The notes beneath the pieces were generated by a model, which worked only from the letters and a program-made list of their open reading frames with translations, did not search any database and was not told where the DNA came from. A stretch of 64,000 nt of DNA. It comes from Arthrobacter antibioticus. GTDB taxonomy: Bacteria > Actinomycetota > Actinomycetes > Actinomycetales > Micrococcaceae. Below are positions 28,895-37,420 of the stretch, piece after piece; position 1 is the stretch's first letter, and every line of letters starts with the position of its first letter. The translations under genes and the position numbers were made by a program. Where the stretch lies: the NCBI RefSeq assembly GCF_030063205.1, contig NZ_JASISQ010000003.1, positions 186,001-250,000 on the forward strand. Direction: 5' to 3'.

Positions 28895-30298
28895 ATGCCA
28901 TACCGTGTCAGGGACAGCCACCGCGCCCCCGCTGCAACCGCGCCCATCCTGGCCAACCCCGGAGCACCCAGAGTCTGCGTCATAGGCGCCGGGTCCTCTG
29001 GCCTGGCAGCAACTAAGACGCTGTACCACGCCGGAATCGGCGTTGATTGCTTTGAGCAGGGGCCAGTTGTTGGTGGAAACTGGGTCTTCAACAATCAAAA
29101 CGGGCAATCCGCCTGCTACGAAACACTGGAAATTAACACTTCCTGTCCACGGATGGCTTTCCCCGATTTCCCCATGCCCGCCCACTATCCCCCCTACGCC
29201 AAACACCATCAGGTGGCCGCCTACTTTGAGTCCTATGTGGACCATTTCGGGTTCCGCGAACGGATCACCTTCAACACCTCCGTGACCTCCGTTGTGCAGG
29301 CAGCATCCGGTTGGGATGTCACCATTTCAAGCCCCCAGGGCACACGGGAACACCACTACGACGCCGTCCTTGTGGCCAATGGCCATCATTGGGACGCCCG
29401 TTGGCCAGAGCCAGCGTATCCGGGCAGCTTTTCCGGGAAGCAGATTCACGCCCACGACTACCGAACAGGTGAGCAACTTCGCGGGCTCGACGTTGTGGTG
29501 GTTGGTTCCGGAAATTCTGCACTGGACATCGCCTCAGAAGCCGGCTTGGTGGGACGCAGCGCTGTCCTTTCACAGCGGCGAGGGCAGTGGGTGCTACGCA
29601 AATTTCTGTTGGGCAGGGCCGCCGATACCATCGGACTGCCGGGCTGGTTACCGTGGTGGTCCGTCCGTGCCCGTCTGCGACTTGCCGCCCTTGCATCCGG
29701 AAGCACGGCCAAGCTGGGCCTCCCTCGGCCAGAACACCGACCCAGTGAATCCCATCCTGTGCAATCCGAGCAGATCCGCCCGGCTCTCCGCTCCGGGCGC
29801 GTCACACCCAAGCCCGGAATTGAGCGCTTAGACGGTGAACGGGTGATATTCACGGATGGAACCTCTGTTCGGGCTGATCTAATTGTTTGGGCCACAGGCT
29901 ACCGTGTGAGCTTCCCGTTCCTGGACCCCAAACTTGTTAACCCCACGGGCAATGAACTACCACTATGGAAGCGCACGCTCCACCCCACATTCCCGGGACT
30001 GTTCTTCATTGGACTGCTCCAACCGATCGGAGCAGTCATGCCCCTGGCCGAGGCGCAATCGAGATGGATAGCCGAGCTGCTTTCCGGGCAATACACGTTG
30101 CCTGACGCTGAGGAGATTCAACGCCAAATGAAGCGGGAAGTCCAGCTAAATACCGCCCGATTTTATGCCTCACCCCGCCACACCATGGAGGTTGACTTTG
30201 ATCATTACCTCTGGGATCTGGGCAGGGAGCGCAGGCGCGGCAGAGCCCGCGCCATGTCGGCACACCGCCACGGAGAGCATCTAGAGGTGGCAAAATGA
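28895..30298 (+). CDS. Flavin-containing monooxygenase
   Basis: 468 residues from the ATG at 28895, chosen because upstream sequence overlaps the divergent TetR gene. The FAD fold (VCVIGAGSSGLAATKTL, then FEQGPVVGGNW), the NADP fold (VVVVGSGNSALDIASEAG) and the FMO fingerprint FSGKQIHAHDYR (FxGxxxHxxxY/F) are all present. Group B flavoprotein monooxygenases of this type oxygenate N or S atoms or ketones. The stop overlaps the next ATG (ATGA), so it is coupled to an SDR, suggesting oxidation of an alcohol to a ketone followed or preceded by oxygenation. The substrate is unknown. Confidence 0.92.
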   Translation: MPYRVRDSHRAPAATAPILANPGAPRVCVIGAGSSGLAATKTLYHAGIGVDCFEQGPVVGGNWVFNNQNGQSACYETLEINTSCPRMAFPDFPMPAHYPPYAKHHQVAAYFESYVDHFGFRERITFNTSVTSVVQAASGWDVTISSPQGTREHHYDAVLVANGHHWDARWPEPAYPGSFSGKQIHAHDYRTGEQLRGLDVVVVGSGNSALDIASEAGLVGRSAVLSQRRGQWVLRKFLLGRAADTIGLPGWLPWWSVRARLRLAALASGSTAKLGLPRPEHRPSESHPVQSEQIRPALRSGRVTPKPGIERLDGERVIFTDGTSVRADLIVWATGYRVSFPFLDPKLVNPTGNELPLWKRTLHPTFPGLFFIGLLQPIGAVMPLAEAQSRWIAELLSGQYTLPDAEEIQRQMKREVQLNTARFYASPRHTMEVDFDHYLWDLGRERRRGRARAMSAHRHGEHLEVAK

Positions 30299-31203
30299 GA
30301 CGCTTCACCCAGCGGACATCCACAAGCCGCGGTGGCGCCGTCGTCACCGGCGCGGGGCAGGGGCTCGGCCGTGAGATTGCTTTAGGGCTGGCCCGCGACG
30401 GATTCACTGTCCATGTCACTGATGTTAACGCTGAGCGTGCCTCCGCTGTGGTGGAGGAGATTACACTGCGGCAGATGCACCCCGGAGGAGCCCCCTGCCG
30501 CGCCTTTGCCTCAGTACTGGACGTTCGTGACGCAGCGGCGTGCACGGCTGTTGCCATTGACACAGTTAAACGTACGGGGACGCTGGATCTGTGGGTTAAC
30601 AACGCCGGAGTATTTTTCACCGGAGCGGTCTGGGAAAACACTCCGGAACAACGGCAATTGATGCTAGAGGTGAATGCACATGGCACTATCAATGGCTCGC
30701 TGGCCGCGTTGGAGATCATGCGGCGCGAAGACAGCGGTCACATAGTCAATATTGCCTCCCTGGCCGGCCTGGTTGGCGTGCCTGGCGAAGGGATCTATGC
30801 CGCAACCAAGCATGCGGTGTTGGGGTTCAGCATCTCGGCCCTAGGGGACCTCCGCTCTGCCGGTATCCGTCGTGTCCACATCAGCTGCGTCTGTCCTGAT
30901 GGGATGTGGACCCCTATGCTCTATGACAAGCTCGAGGATCCCCGGGCCGCGCTGTCCTTTTCAGGAGTGTTGTTGCAGCCATCGGATGTGGCGCAGCAGG
31001 TTCTTGGCATTGTCCAAAAACCACGCCCAGTGACGGCTTTGCCAGGGTGGCGCGGTGCACAAGTGCGCCTGCTTGACCTGCTGCCAAGCCTCTCGGTACG
31101 GCTGGCTCCGGTGATCGTGAGATTCAGTAAACATCAGCAGGTTGCGATCGCTAGGCGGCTACGAAGAACCGGTGCCATTCCAGCCCCGCAAGATGAATTA
31201 TGA
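30295..31203 (+). CDS. SDR-family NAD(P)-dependent oxidoreductase
   Basis: 302 residues. The cofactor motif VTGAGQGLGREIA (TGxxxGxG), the NNAG strand and the catalytic Ser plus YAATK (YxxxK) in HIVNIASLAGLVGVPGEGIYAATKHAVLG define a classical short-chain dehydrogenase. A 50-residue C-terminal extension (HQQVAIARRLRRTGAI) is basic. It overlaps the monooxygenase gene by four bases and so forms a two-enzyme operon under the divergent TetR. Confidence 0.92.
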   Translation: MRRFTQRTSTSRGGAVVTGAGQGLGREIALGLARDGFTVHVTDVNAERASAVVEEITLRQMHPGGAPCRAFASVLDVRDAAACTAVAIDTVKRTGTLDLWVNNAGVFFTGAVWENTPEQRQLMLEVNAHGTINGSLAALEIMRREDSGHIVNIASLAGLVGVPGEGIYAATKHAVLGFSISALGDLRSAGIRRVHISCVCPDGMWTPMLYDKLEDPRAALSFSGVLLQPSDVAQQVLGIVQKPRPVTALPGWRGAQVRLLDLLPSLSVRLAPVIVRFSKHQQVAIARRLRRTGAIPAPQDEL

Positions 31204-31313
31204 TCTAATCCGAGAATACTGTTCTTAATTATGCACAATGTTCTCGCTTCATGCGGGCTTCTTCATCATGAGCAAAACAACAGCAGCCAATACCCCGTCA
31301 ACCCATTCCCTGA

Positions 31314-31604
31314 CACCCGCGCTTCCTCCGGACGGATCCGGCGTCGGCACAACATTTACATCGCTTCGATCGTCGCGGCCGCCCCTACCGTGGCGCCGTA
31401 CAACCCGATGGAACAATAGATCAGGGGCTACTCATCCTTGCCTACCAAAAGGACTCCGCCACCAGTTTCATCCCGGTCCAGCAACGGCTATCAGCACACG
31501 ACGCGCTTGAACACTTCACGCTCACCACGGCCAGCGCCCTGTTCGCGATGCTGCCAGGAGTCACCACGGAAACCGACTGGCTCGGCTCGGCCCTACTGGC
31601 GTAA
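31314..31604 (+). pseudogene. Remnant of a DyP/EfeB-type peroxidase (C-terminal part)
   Basis: An open frame of 96 codons with no start codon suited to it, closed upstream by TGA at 31311. It contains DGTIDQGLLILAYQKD, then SFIPVQQRL, ALEHFTLTTASALFAMLPGV and DWLGSALLA before TAA at 31602-31604. This matches the C-terminus of the DyP-type heme peroxidase EfeB (GLLFVCYQ..., ALPGVKD..., GSALL) as I recall it. The heme-ligand and catalytic Asp region of the N-terminal domain is missing, so the gene is a truncated relic. The rest of the gap 31204-31655 holds no other recognisable gene. Confidence 0.65.
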
Positions 31605-31655
31605 GCAGCCCAAAGAATCACAGCCCAAGGTGAGTCGGTGAGGTACCGCAACCCC

Positions 31656-32126
31656 TCACCGCTGGAAGTGTGGCACACCCTCGAACGCGAGAGCCCGCTG
31701 GATGCAGTCAAGATGCCCTGCGCGCAGTGGCGGGAGCGAATCGATGGCAAACCAGGCCACTGCAAGGGATTCGTCGTCGTTCACCCGGGCAATGCCGCTA
31801 ACGTGCCGGGCAATGAATTCAACGTTCAAAAAATCGCAGATGTCCCCGTTGGGAAATCTCACTGGACCTACAGCGGCAACACCGAGTAGATGCTCAATCC
31901 GGGCCACAACAGCCGTTTCCTCAAAAATCTCACGGACCATGCCAGGGCCGGGCTCCTCCCCTGGCTCAAGAATGCCAGTGATCAGCGCCCACCCGCCGGT
32001 ATCTGAACGCTCCCCGAGCAGCACACGTCCTTCGGCGTCAAAAACAACCGCACGCACCCCCGGCAGCCAAAGCGGTTCGTGACCAATCTTTTCCCTCAGT
32101 TTGACGATGAATTCTGGAGATCCCAT
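31656..32126 (-). CDS. NUDIX hydrolase
   Basis: 156 residues. The Nudix box is complete: GILEPGEEPGPGMVREIFEE, matching Gx5Ex7REUxEE. Members cleave nucleoside diphosphates linked to another group, often as housekeeping of the nucleotide pool. The N-terminus GSPEFIVKLREKIGHEPLWLPGVRAVVFD is typical of ADP-ribose-pyrophosphatase-like paralogues. The precise substrate is unknown. An open frame on the opposite strand is a shadow. Confidence 0.92.
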   Translation of the reverse strand: MGSPEFIVKLREKIGHEPLWLPGVRAVVFDAEGRVLLGERSDTGGWALITGILEPGEEPGPGMVREIFEETAVVARIEHLLGVAAVGPVRFPNGDICDFLNVEFIARHVSGIARVNDDESLAVAWFAIDSLPPLRAGHLDCIQRALAFEGVPHFQR

Positions 32127-32164
32127 GCACTGAGCCTAACGCGAGTGCTAGTGCTGCCCGACAT

Positions 32165-32677
32165 TCACGCTGCCGGGACCAGCAGCATCGTAACCATCGC
32201 ACCGGCCAGCATCGCCGGGCCGAAAGGGATTGACGATTTCGCTGTGCCGCGGCGGCTAACAATCAGCGCAATGCCCCACAGCCCGCCAACAACAAAACCT
32301 GCGGCCATACCAATCACCACATGTTGCCAACCCAGGAAACCCAAGAAAAGCCCCAAAACACCGGCCAGCTTCACATCACCAAATCCCATGCCGGCCGGGT
32401 AGAGAAACCACAGCAGCCAGTACAGTGCCCCCATGGCCAGGGCACCCACAGCCGCAGAGAGCGCATAGTGGGGCGCTCGTGCCAGAAGAGAAGCCGCCAA
32501 CAGCAGCACCGCGGCGATCGGATAGGCCGGAAGCACCAACCGGTTTGGCAAAGTGTGGGTGCGGATGTCAATGATGCTCAATATAACGCTTAGCCACAGC
32601 AGGAACAGGCAGGCGGTCAGGACACACAAAAATGCCGATGCACTGTGTTCGAACAAGTCCATTAGCCGTGTGACCAT
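32165..32677 (-). CDS. Type IV prepilin peptidase, A24 family (short, TadV/CpaA-like)
   Basis: 170 residues, all membrane helices with short loops, without the N-terminal methyltransferase domain of PilD. The two catalytic aspartates are in SIIDIRTHTLPNRLVLP and GMGFGDVKLAG. Such enzymes process prepilins of tight-adherence or type IV pili, but no pilus genes occur in this window. It follows closely in the direction of the NUDIX gene without an obvious functional tie. Confidence 0.88.
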   Translation of the reverse strand: MVTRLMDLFEHSASAFLCVLTACLFLLWLSVILSIIDIRTHTLPNRLVLPAYPIAAVLLLAASLLARAPHYALSAAVGALAMGALYWLLWFLYPAGMGFGDVKLAGVLGLFLGFLGWQHVVIGMAAGFVVGGLWGIALIVSRRGTAKSSIPFGPAMLAGAMVTMLLVPAA

Positions 32678-32745
32678 AGCGCGATGCTACGCCATGAACC
32701 CTCCTGCCGGGGCCATTTGTTGGCGCCCGGGGCTAAGCTGTGGAC

Positions 32746-33558
32746 ATGAGTGCCTCCCCTTACACTGCCGATACTTTTCGACACATTGCCCGCTCGTCTC
32801 CGTGGCGTTGGCAGACGGTGCGCTTTGAACTGCACCGTAAGTTCCCCACCACGGCCGACGGCGGTGCAGGGAACGCATGGGTTGCTGCGGCCAGCGCCGG
32901 ACTCGCCGAGGGAGAAGAGCCGGCATCGTCGCTGAACTGTTGGGTTCGCCGTCCGGGGGCACTTCGGGTAGAGACAAGCGATGGGGCACTCCTAGCAAGT
33001 ACCACCAAGATTAATGAGTCAAGGGACTCGCTGTTCATTAGTGGCAATCGTAAACCATGGCTGTTGCCGCCTTCGCTGGTCAACCCCGTTAAGGACCACG
33101 CCGGGTTTGTTCTCCGCCGCCCCGAAGCACTTTATGGCGAGCCAGCTTACGGTTCTGGCAGGGCTGCTTCAGCACTTGACCCGGTTGAGCTTGCCGGTGA
33201 CCGGCCGGTTCCGCTGGAAGCTCCCTTCGCCAACGTGGCTGAGATTGCGGACATCGCCAACGTTTCACATCATGGCCGGGCGGCTGTTGAGGCGATTCTG
33301 ACCCCCAACCCCAGTTACCGCCCGCTCTTTACAGATGCTCCCTTGCTCTTTGCTGGCCGAACAGCCATCCGGATTGACCTGGAAACAAGTATTTGTGTGG
33401 CCTCCCAATCCCTTGACGGCCCCACCGCAGGGGCAGGACATTGGATGGTCCTGCTCGGTGTTGACGAGTACATGCTTGATGACCTTTTTGAAGAAGTCAG
33501 CATGGGCCTAACAGACGTTAGGGCCCACATCCCGTGGGATCTGGGCCCGAACGCCTAA
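32746..33558 (+). CDS. Hypothetical actinobacterial protein (about 270 aa)
   Basis: Not recognised. From the ATG at 32746 (MSASPYTADTFRHIARSSPWRW) it encodes about 270 residues, soluble, with no signal peptide or membrane helix. Segments such as SLFISGNRKPWLLPPSLVNPVKDHAGFVLRRPE and GHWMVLLGVDEYMLDDLFEEV look like an ordered domain, and Trp/His residues are frequent. A GTG six bases upstream (32740) is an alternative start. It stands alone between a divergent prepilin peptidase and the convergent PhoH gene. The even codon use and the lack of a longer competing frame support it as real. Confidence 0.7.
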   Translation: MSASPYTADTFRHIARSSPWRWQTVRFELHRKFPTTADGGAGNAWVAAASAGLAEGEEPASSLNCWVRRPGALRVETSDGALLASTTKINESRDSLFISGNRKPWLLPPSLVNPVKDHAGFVLRRPEALYGEPAYGSGRAASALDPVELAGDRPVPLEAPFANVAEIADIANVSHHGRAAVEAILTPNPSYRPLFTDAPLLFAGRTAIRIDLETSICVASQSLDGPTAGAGHWMVLLGVDEYMLDDLFEEVSMGLTDVRAHIPWDLGPNA

Positions 33559-33602
33559 CCGGATTCTTCCAGGGAGGGGCTGTGCGCCCGCGCCCGAGGG
33601 GA

Positions 33603-34946
33603 CTAAACTTCGGCCCGTTCCAGCATCTCCGTGACAAGGGCTGCAATCGGTGAACGTTCCGAGCGTGTGAGCGTGACATGCCCAAACAAGGGGTGACCCT
33701 TGAGGGTTTCCACCACAGCGGCAACCCCGTCGTGGCGCCCAACACGAAGGTTGTCTCGCTGGGCGATGTCATGGGTAAGCACAATCTTGGATCGCTGCCC
33801 AATACGACTCATCACGGTGAGCAACACATTCTTCTCCAGCGATTGCGCTTCATCCACAATGACAAATGAATCATGAAGTGACCGGCCGCGGATGTGAGTT
33901 AGCGGCAACACTTCAAGCATGCCGCGAGCCATGATTTCATCCATCAGCGACTCGGAAACCACTGAGCCAAGGGTGTCGAACACAGCTTGCGCCCAGGGGT
34001 TCATCTTCTCGCTTTCGGAACCAGGCAGGTAGCCAAGCTCCTGACCACCCACTGCATAAAGTGGCCTGAACACCACCACTTTGCGGTGTTCGTTGCGTTC
34101 CAGGACCGCTTCCAAACCTGCGCACAGGGCTAAAGCACTTTTCCCCGTTCCCGCGCGTCCGCCCAGGGAAACGATCCCCACCTCAGGATCCAACAGCAGA
34201 TCAAGAGCCAGGCGCTGTTCAGCCGAGCGGCCGTGGAGGCCAAAAACTTCCCTATCACCGCGCACCAGGCGCACTTGCTGGTCAGCACCTACCCGGCCAA
34301 GGGCTGAACCCCTGTTGCTGGTGATCACAAGTGAAGTATTCACTGGTAGGACGGCCGCTTCAGGAATGGGCACCGGTTCATGGTTGTACAGGGCCGTGAT
34401 CTCAGCTTCCGTTGCCTCAACCTCGCCAACCCCTGTCCAGCCCGAGTCCGGCACCAGCTCATTACGGTATGCTTCAGCGGCCAGTCCCAGTGCGGAGGCC
34501 CGCACACGCATCGGCACGTCCTTGGTCACCACGGTGACGTTGTCGCCTTCATTGGAGAGGTTCTTGGCAACGGCTAAGATCCGTGAATCATTATCACCGC
34601 CGCGCATGCCTGCCGGAAGCACCTCAAGCGAAACATGGTTCAGCTCTACCCGGAACGTCCCGCCGTCGTGCCCTAAAGGAACGGGGGAAGCCAGGCCGCC
34701 GTGGGATTCGCGCAGCTCATCAAGGAGGTGCAGGGCCGCTCGGGCAAAATAGCCAAGCTCCGGGTCATGGCGCTTGGCTTCAAGTTCCGAAATGACAACG
34801 ATCGGCACAACCACGTGATGTTCAGCAAAGCGGGTGATGGCCCGCGGATCGGAAAGCAGAACCGAGGTGTCAACCACGTAAGTACGCAATTTCAACGCCG
34901 TGCCGGGATTGTGTGAATGCTGCTCAAGGTTCATGGTTTCAACCAC
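33603..34946 (-). CDS. PhoH-like protein with N-terminal PIN domain (PhoH2)
   Basis: 447 residues, starting with a GTG that has TGGAG five bases upstream. An N-terminal PIN ribonuclease domain ([42 protein letters not shown]) is fused to a PhoH ATPase domain with Walker [15 protein letters not shown] and Walker [12 protein letters not shown]. PhoH2 proteins act as RNA-unwinding ribonucleases in mycobacteria. The location close to uppS, hemolysin III, glpX and fumC homologues matches the mycobacterial neighbourhood. Confidence 0.93.
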   Translation of the reverse strand: MVETMNLEQHSHNPGTALKLRTYVVDTSVLLSDPRAITRFAEHHVVVPIVVISELEAKRHDPELGYFARAALHLLDELRESHGGLASPVPLGHDGGTFRVELNHVSLEVLPAGMRGGDNDSRILAVAKNLSNEGDNVTVVTKDVPMRVRASALGLAAEAYRNELVPDSGWTGVGEVEATEAEITALYNHEPVPIPEAAVLPVNTSLVITSNRGSALGRVGADQQVRLVRGDREVFGLHGRSAEQRLALDLLLDPEVGIVSLGGRAGTGKSALALCAGLEAVLERNEHRKVVVFRPLYAVGGQELGYLPGSESEKMNPWAQAVFDTLGSVVSESLMDEIMARGMLEVLPLTHIRGRSLHDSFVIVDEAQSLEKNVLLTVMSRIGQRSKIVLTHDIAQRDNLRVGRHDGVAAVVETLKGHPLFGHVTLTRSERSPIAALVTEMLERAEV

Positions 34947-34961
34947 GTCGACTCCAGCCTT

Positions 34962-34984
34962 TCCGGAGCGTGCAACGCTCCGGA
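34962..34984. terminator. Hairpin upstream of the PhoH gene
   Basis: TCCGGAGCG pairs with CGCTCCGGA across a five-base loop. It lies between DUF1275 and PhoH, both leftward, so it may end the DUF1275 transcript or sit in the PhoH leader. The rest of 34947-35113 shows nothing recognisable. Confidence 0.5.
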
Positions 34985-35113
34985 ATCATTTCGGTACGTA
35001 GAGCGGAGTTGCCCTCCGTTACACCCAAGATACGCCGCTATTTATCGCCGCGAGGACACCACGCCCTAATTACGGATGAACGTTAGAGGACGTTCCAACG
35101 AACGCTTGGCGGT

Positions 35114-35788
35114 TCAAAGAATAACCCGGGTGGCGCCTTGACGGGGCGGATTTTTGTGGATCCAGTCGTTGAAGAGAACCGATGTGACCAGCACGGCCAC
35201 GGCTATCCACAATGCGTTTAGATCAAGGGCGAAGTAGGCGAAACCGCCAACAATGGAGCCTAGTGTGAGCGAGAGCCATAGCAGTGCATAACGGATCCAA
35301 AGCAGCTTTGCCCCGCCAGTCAAGGCGTTGGCAATATGTTGGCCCATTTTTACAAGCGTCCCCGTCATGTACGTCAGGCCAATGCTAACTTCCCCATCAC
35401 GCTCGAAAATGACGTTCTCGGCACCCATTGCCACCGCCATGATGGCCGGGGCGAGCCAGCCCCCAACGCCCAGATCAAAAAGTAGCACGGCAGCTATCAA
35501 CGCCAACGTCACATACAGCAGAACAGCCATGCGCTTTCGCCGTGGGACGCGCCTTCGTAAAATTGAGGCACTGACAACGCCTAAAAGAAATGCTGCCACC
35601 AGTCCGAAGGCTATGGCGAATCCGCCCCAGTTACCTTCCGCTAGTGCTGTGCCGCCGCGAGTTGAGTTTCCACTCATAAAGGAAACAAAGTACCCGCCCA
35701 GATGAATAAATCCCACGGCGTCAACAAACCCTGCGGCGCTGGAGAGAACAGCGGCCAGGATCATCTCAGAGCGGTGGTGGCTTTGCAC
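35114..35788 (-). CDS. DUF1275 (YoaK)-family membrane protein
   Basis: 224 residues with about six hydrophobic helices. The N-terminus LSSAAGFVDAVGFIHLGGYFVSFMSGNSTRGG is the hallmark of DUF1275, with later ALNALTGG and AVGMGAEN-like segments. The function is unknown; some homologues are annotated as permeases. It begins 11 bases after the cis-prenyltransferase stop and may be co-transcribed. Confidence 0.9.
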   Translation of the reverse strand: MQSHHRSEMILAAVLSSAAGFVDAVGFIHLGGYFVSFMSGNSTRGGTALAEGNWGGFAIAFGLVAAFLLGVVSASILRRRVPRRKRMAVLLYVTLALIAAVLLFDLGVGGWLAPAIMAVAMGAENVIFERDGEVSIGLTYMTGTLVKMGQHIANALTGGAKLLWIRYALLWLSLTLGSIVGGFAYFALDLNALWIAVAVLVTSVLFNDWIHKNPPRQGATRVIL

Positions 35789-35799
35789 TCGGGGCTGGC

Positions 35800-36555
35800 C
35801 TAGCTGCCATACCGGCGACTGCGGCCGGCGTAATCGCGCAGGGCACGCAGGAAGTCAATCTTTCGGAATGCCGGCCAGAGTGCCTCACAAAAGTAAAATT
35901 CACTGTAGGCGCTCTGCCACATCAAGAACCCTGAAAGTCGCTGTTCCCCAGAGGTGCGAATAACCAAGTCCGGATCGGGCTGGCCACGGGTATAAAGGAA
36001 CTTGGAAATGTCCGCAACGCTTAGATCCGCGGCCACCTGCGCCATGGGACGCCCGGCAGCGTCGGCGTCATGCAAAAGTTCACGAACGGCATCGACAATT
36101 TCACGCCGTCCGCCATAGCCGATGGCCATGTTCACATGAATACGTTCCGTTGCCGGCACCCGGGCCGTCAGGGAAGAAAGACGGGTGGCCAGGTAATCCG
36201 GTAGAAGTTCGGGGGCACCCATGGCATGGACGCTGATGTTGTTATCGGCATCCAGCAGATCCAGGGTGTTGGCGATAATGCCCATGAGTTCATCAAGCTC
36301 TTCAGGTGAGCGGCTCATGTTATCGGTTGAGAGCATGTACAAGGTGACAACTTTGATGCCCAGGTCTTGACACCAGCCAAGGAACTCCAGGATTTTATCT
36401 GCACCGGCCTGATGCCCGTGCCCAGTGGGGGCATTGAACTGCTTGGCCCAACGGCGGTTGCCATCCACCATGACGCCAATATGGGCCGGGACGCTGCTCA
36501 GATCAAGCGAGCATGCAAGTCGCCGCTCGTAGAAGTTGTATAACAGTCTGGGCAT
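35800..36555 (-). CDS. cis-prenyltransferase (isoprenyl diphosphate synthase)
   Basis: About 251 residues from the ATG at 36555 (MPRLLYNFYERRL); an ATG at 36582 would add nine. Catalytic and substrate-binding signatures are present: HIGVMVDGNRRWAKQ with the Asp, MLSTDNMSRSPEELDELM, and the C-terminal DLVIRTSGEQRLSGFLMWQSAYSEFYFCEALWPAF. It condenses isopentenyl diphosphate units in cis. Based on length and synteny it resembles the short-chain Z-farnesyl diphosphate type (mycobacterial Rv1086) rather than the main undecaprenyl/decaprenyl enzyme, but product length cannot be read off. Confidence 0.9.
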   Translation of the reverse strand: MPRLLYNFYERRLACSLDLSSVPAHIGVMVDGNRRWAKQFNAPTGHGHQAGADKILEFLGWCQDLGIKVVTLYMLSTDNMSRSPEELDELMGIIANTLDLLDADNNISVHAMGAPELLPDYLATRLSSLTARVPATERIHVNMAIGYGGRREIVDAVRELLHDADAAGRPMAQVAADLSVADISKFLYTRGQPDPDLVIRTSGEQRLSGFLMWQSAYSEFYFCEALWPAFRKIDFLRALRDYAGRSRRYGS

Positions 36556-36736
36556 TCGCACGGAGCCGGAGGACAGCCACATACGCGCGCACCGGACCTT
36601 TACGAATTATGGCCCTGCGGCCTAGCGAAACTTGCTAGCTCTAGATTACCCGCACAGGGAGCAAATTCTCACCAAGCACTTCCCCAACCTTTGTTACTCA
36701 TAGGTAACTTAGGTGGTGGCGGGTTATGCTTTTAGT

Positions 36737-37384
36737 ATGGTTACCGTGCACGAAATACAGCAAAAACCTTCGTGGCGCGGTTGGCTTCACGCGGGCTCGG
36801 CACCCCTGGTTTTGATTGCCGGAATTATCCTTGTGGCACTGGCCCCGGGAACCGCAGCCAAGATTGCATGTGCCATCTACGTGGCCACGGGCGTACTTCT
36901 TTTTGGTACAAGCGCACTATATCACCGTGGCAACTGGTCACCGAAGACCTCGGCAACACTGAAACGGCTTGATCACAGCAATATTATGTTGGTGATAGCG
37001 GGCTCCTACACCCCCTTGTCCTTCCTCATGCTGGCCCGCCCAACAGCCACGCTATTGCTGTGGATGATTTGGATCGGGGCCATTGCAGGGGTCTTGTTCC
37101 GTGTGCTTTGGGTGCGTGCACCACGCTGGCTCTACGTCCCCATTTATGTGCTGCTAGGCATCACAGCCTTGTTCTTCCTCCCGGAGTTCTGGGCAGCCGG
37201 CGCCCTGCCCACGGTCCTGATTTGCCTTGGCGGCGCGCTATACATTGCCGGCGCCGTCATCTATGGAATCAAGAAACCCAATTTTAGTGCCCGCCATTTC
37301 GGGTTCCACGAGTTGTTTCATGCCCTGACGGTGGCCGCCTTTGCCATTCACTTTACAGCCGTGGTGCTAGTGGTTTTTAAGTAG
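36737..37384 (+). CDS. Hemolysin III / TrhA-family membrane protein
   Basis: About 215 residues from the ATG at 36737; a GTG at 36713 adds eight. Seven hydrophobic helices and the motifs TSALYHRGNW, LDHSNIMLVIAGSYTPL and GFHELFHALTVAAFAIHF, with conserved Ser/His/Asp/His metal-site residues, match the PAQR-related hemolysin III family. The role is probably membrane homeostasis rather than haemolysis. Divergent from the cis-prenyltransferase, as in mycobacteria (Rv1085c/Rv1086). Confidence 0.92.
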   Translation: MVTVHEIQQKPSWRGWLHAGSAPLVLIAGIILVALAPGTAAKIACAIYVATGVLLFGTSALYHRGNWSPKTSATLKRLDHSNIMLVIAGSYTPLSFLMLARPTATLLLWMIWIGAIAGVLFRVLWVRAPRWLYVPIYVLLGITALFFLPEFWAAGALPTVLICLGGALYIAGAVIYGIKKPNFSARHFGFHELFHALTVAAFAIHFTAVVLVVFK

Positions 37385-37420
37385 TCCTTGTGGTTTTTAA
37401 GTAGTCCAAAGCCCCCGCGT

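Noticed and set aside
31638-31889. Plus-strand 83-codon frame after the peroxidase relic
   Set aside because: It overlaps the NUDIX gene on the other strand, which has a complete Nudix box; the plus-strand frame shows no motif.
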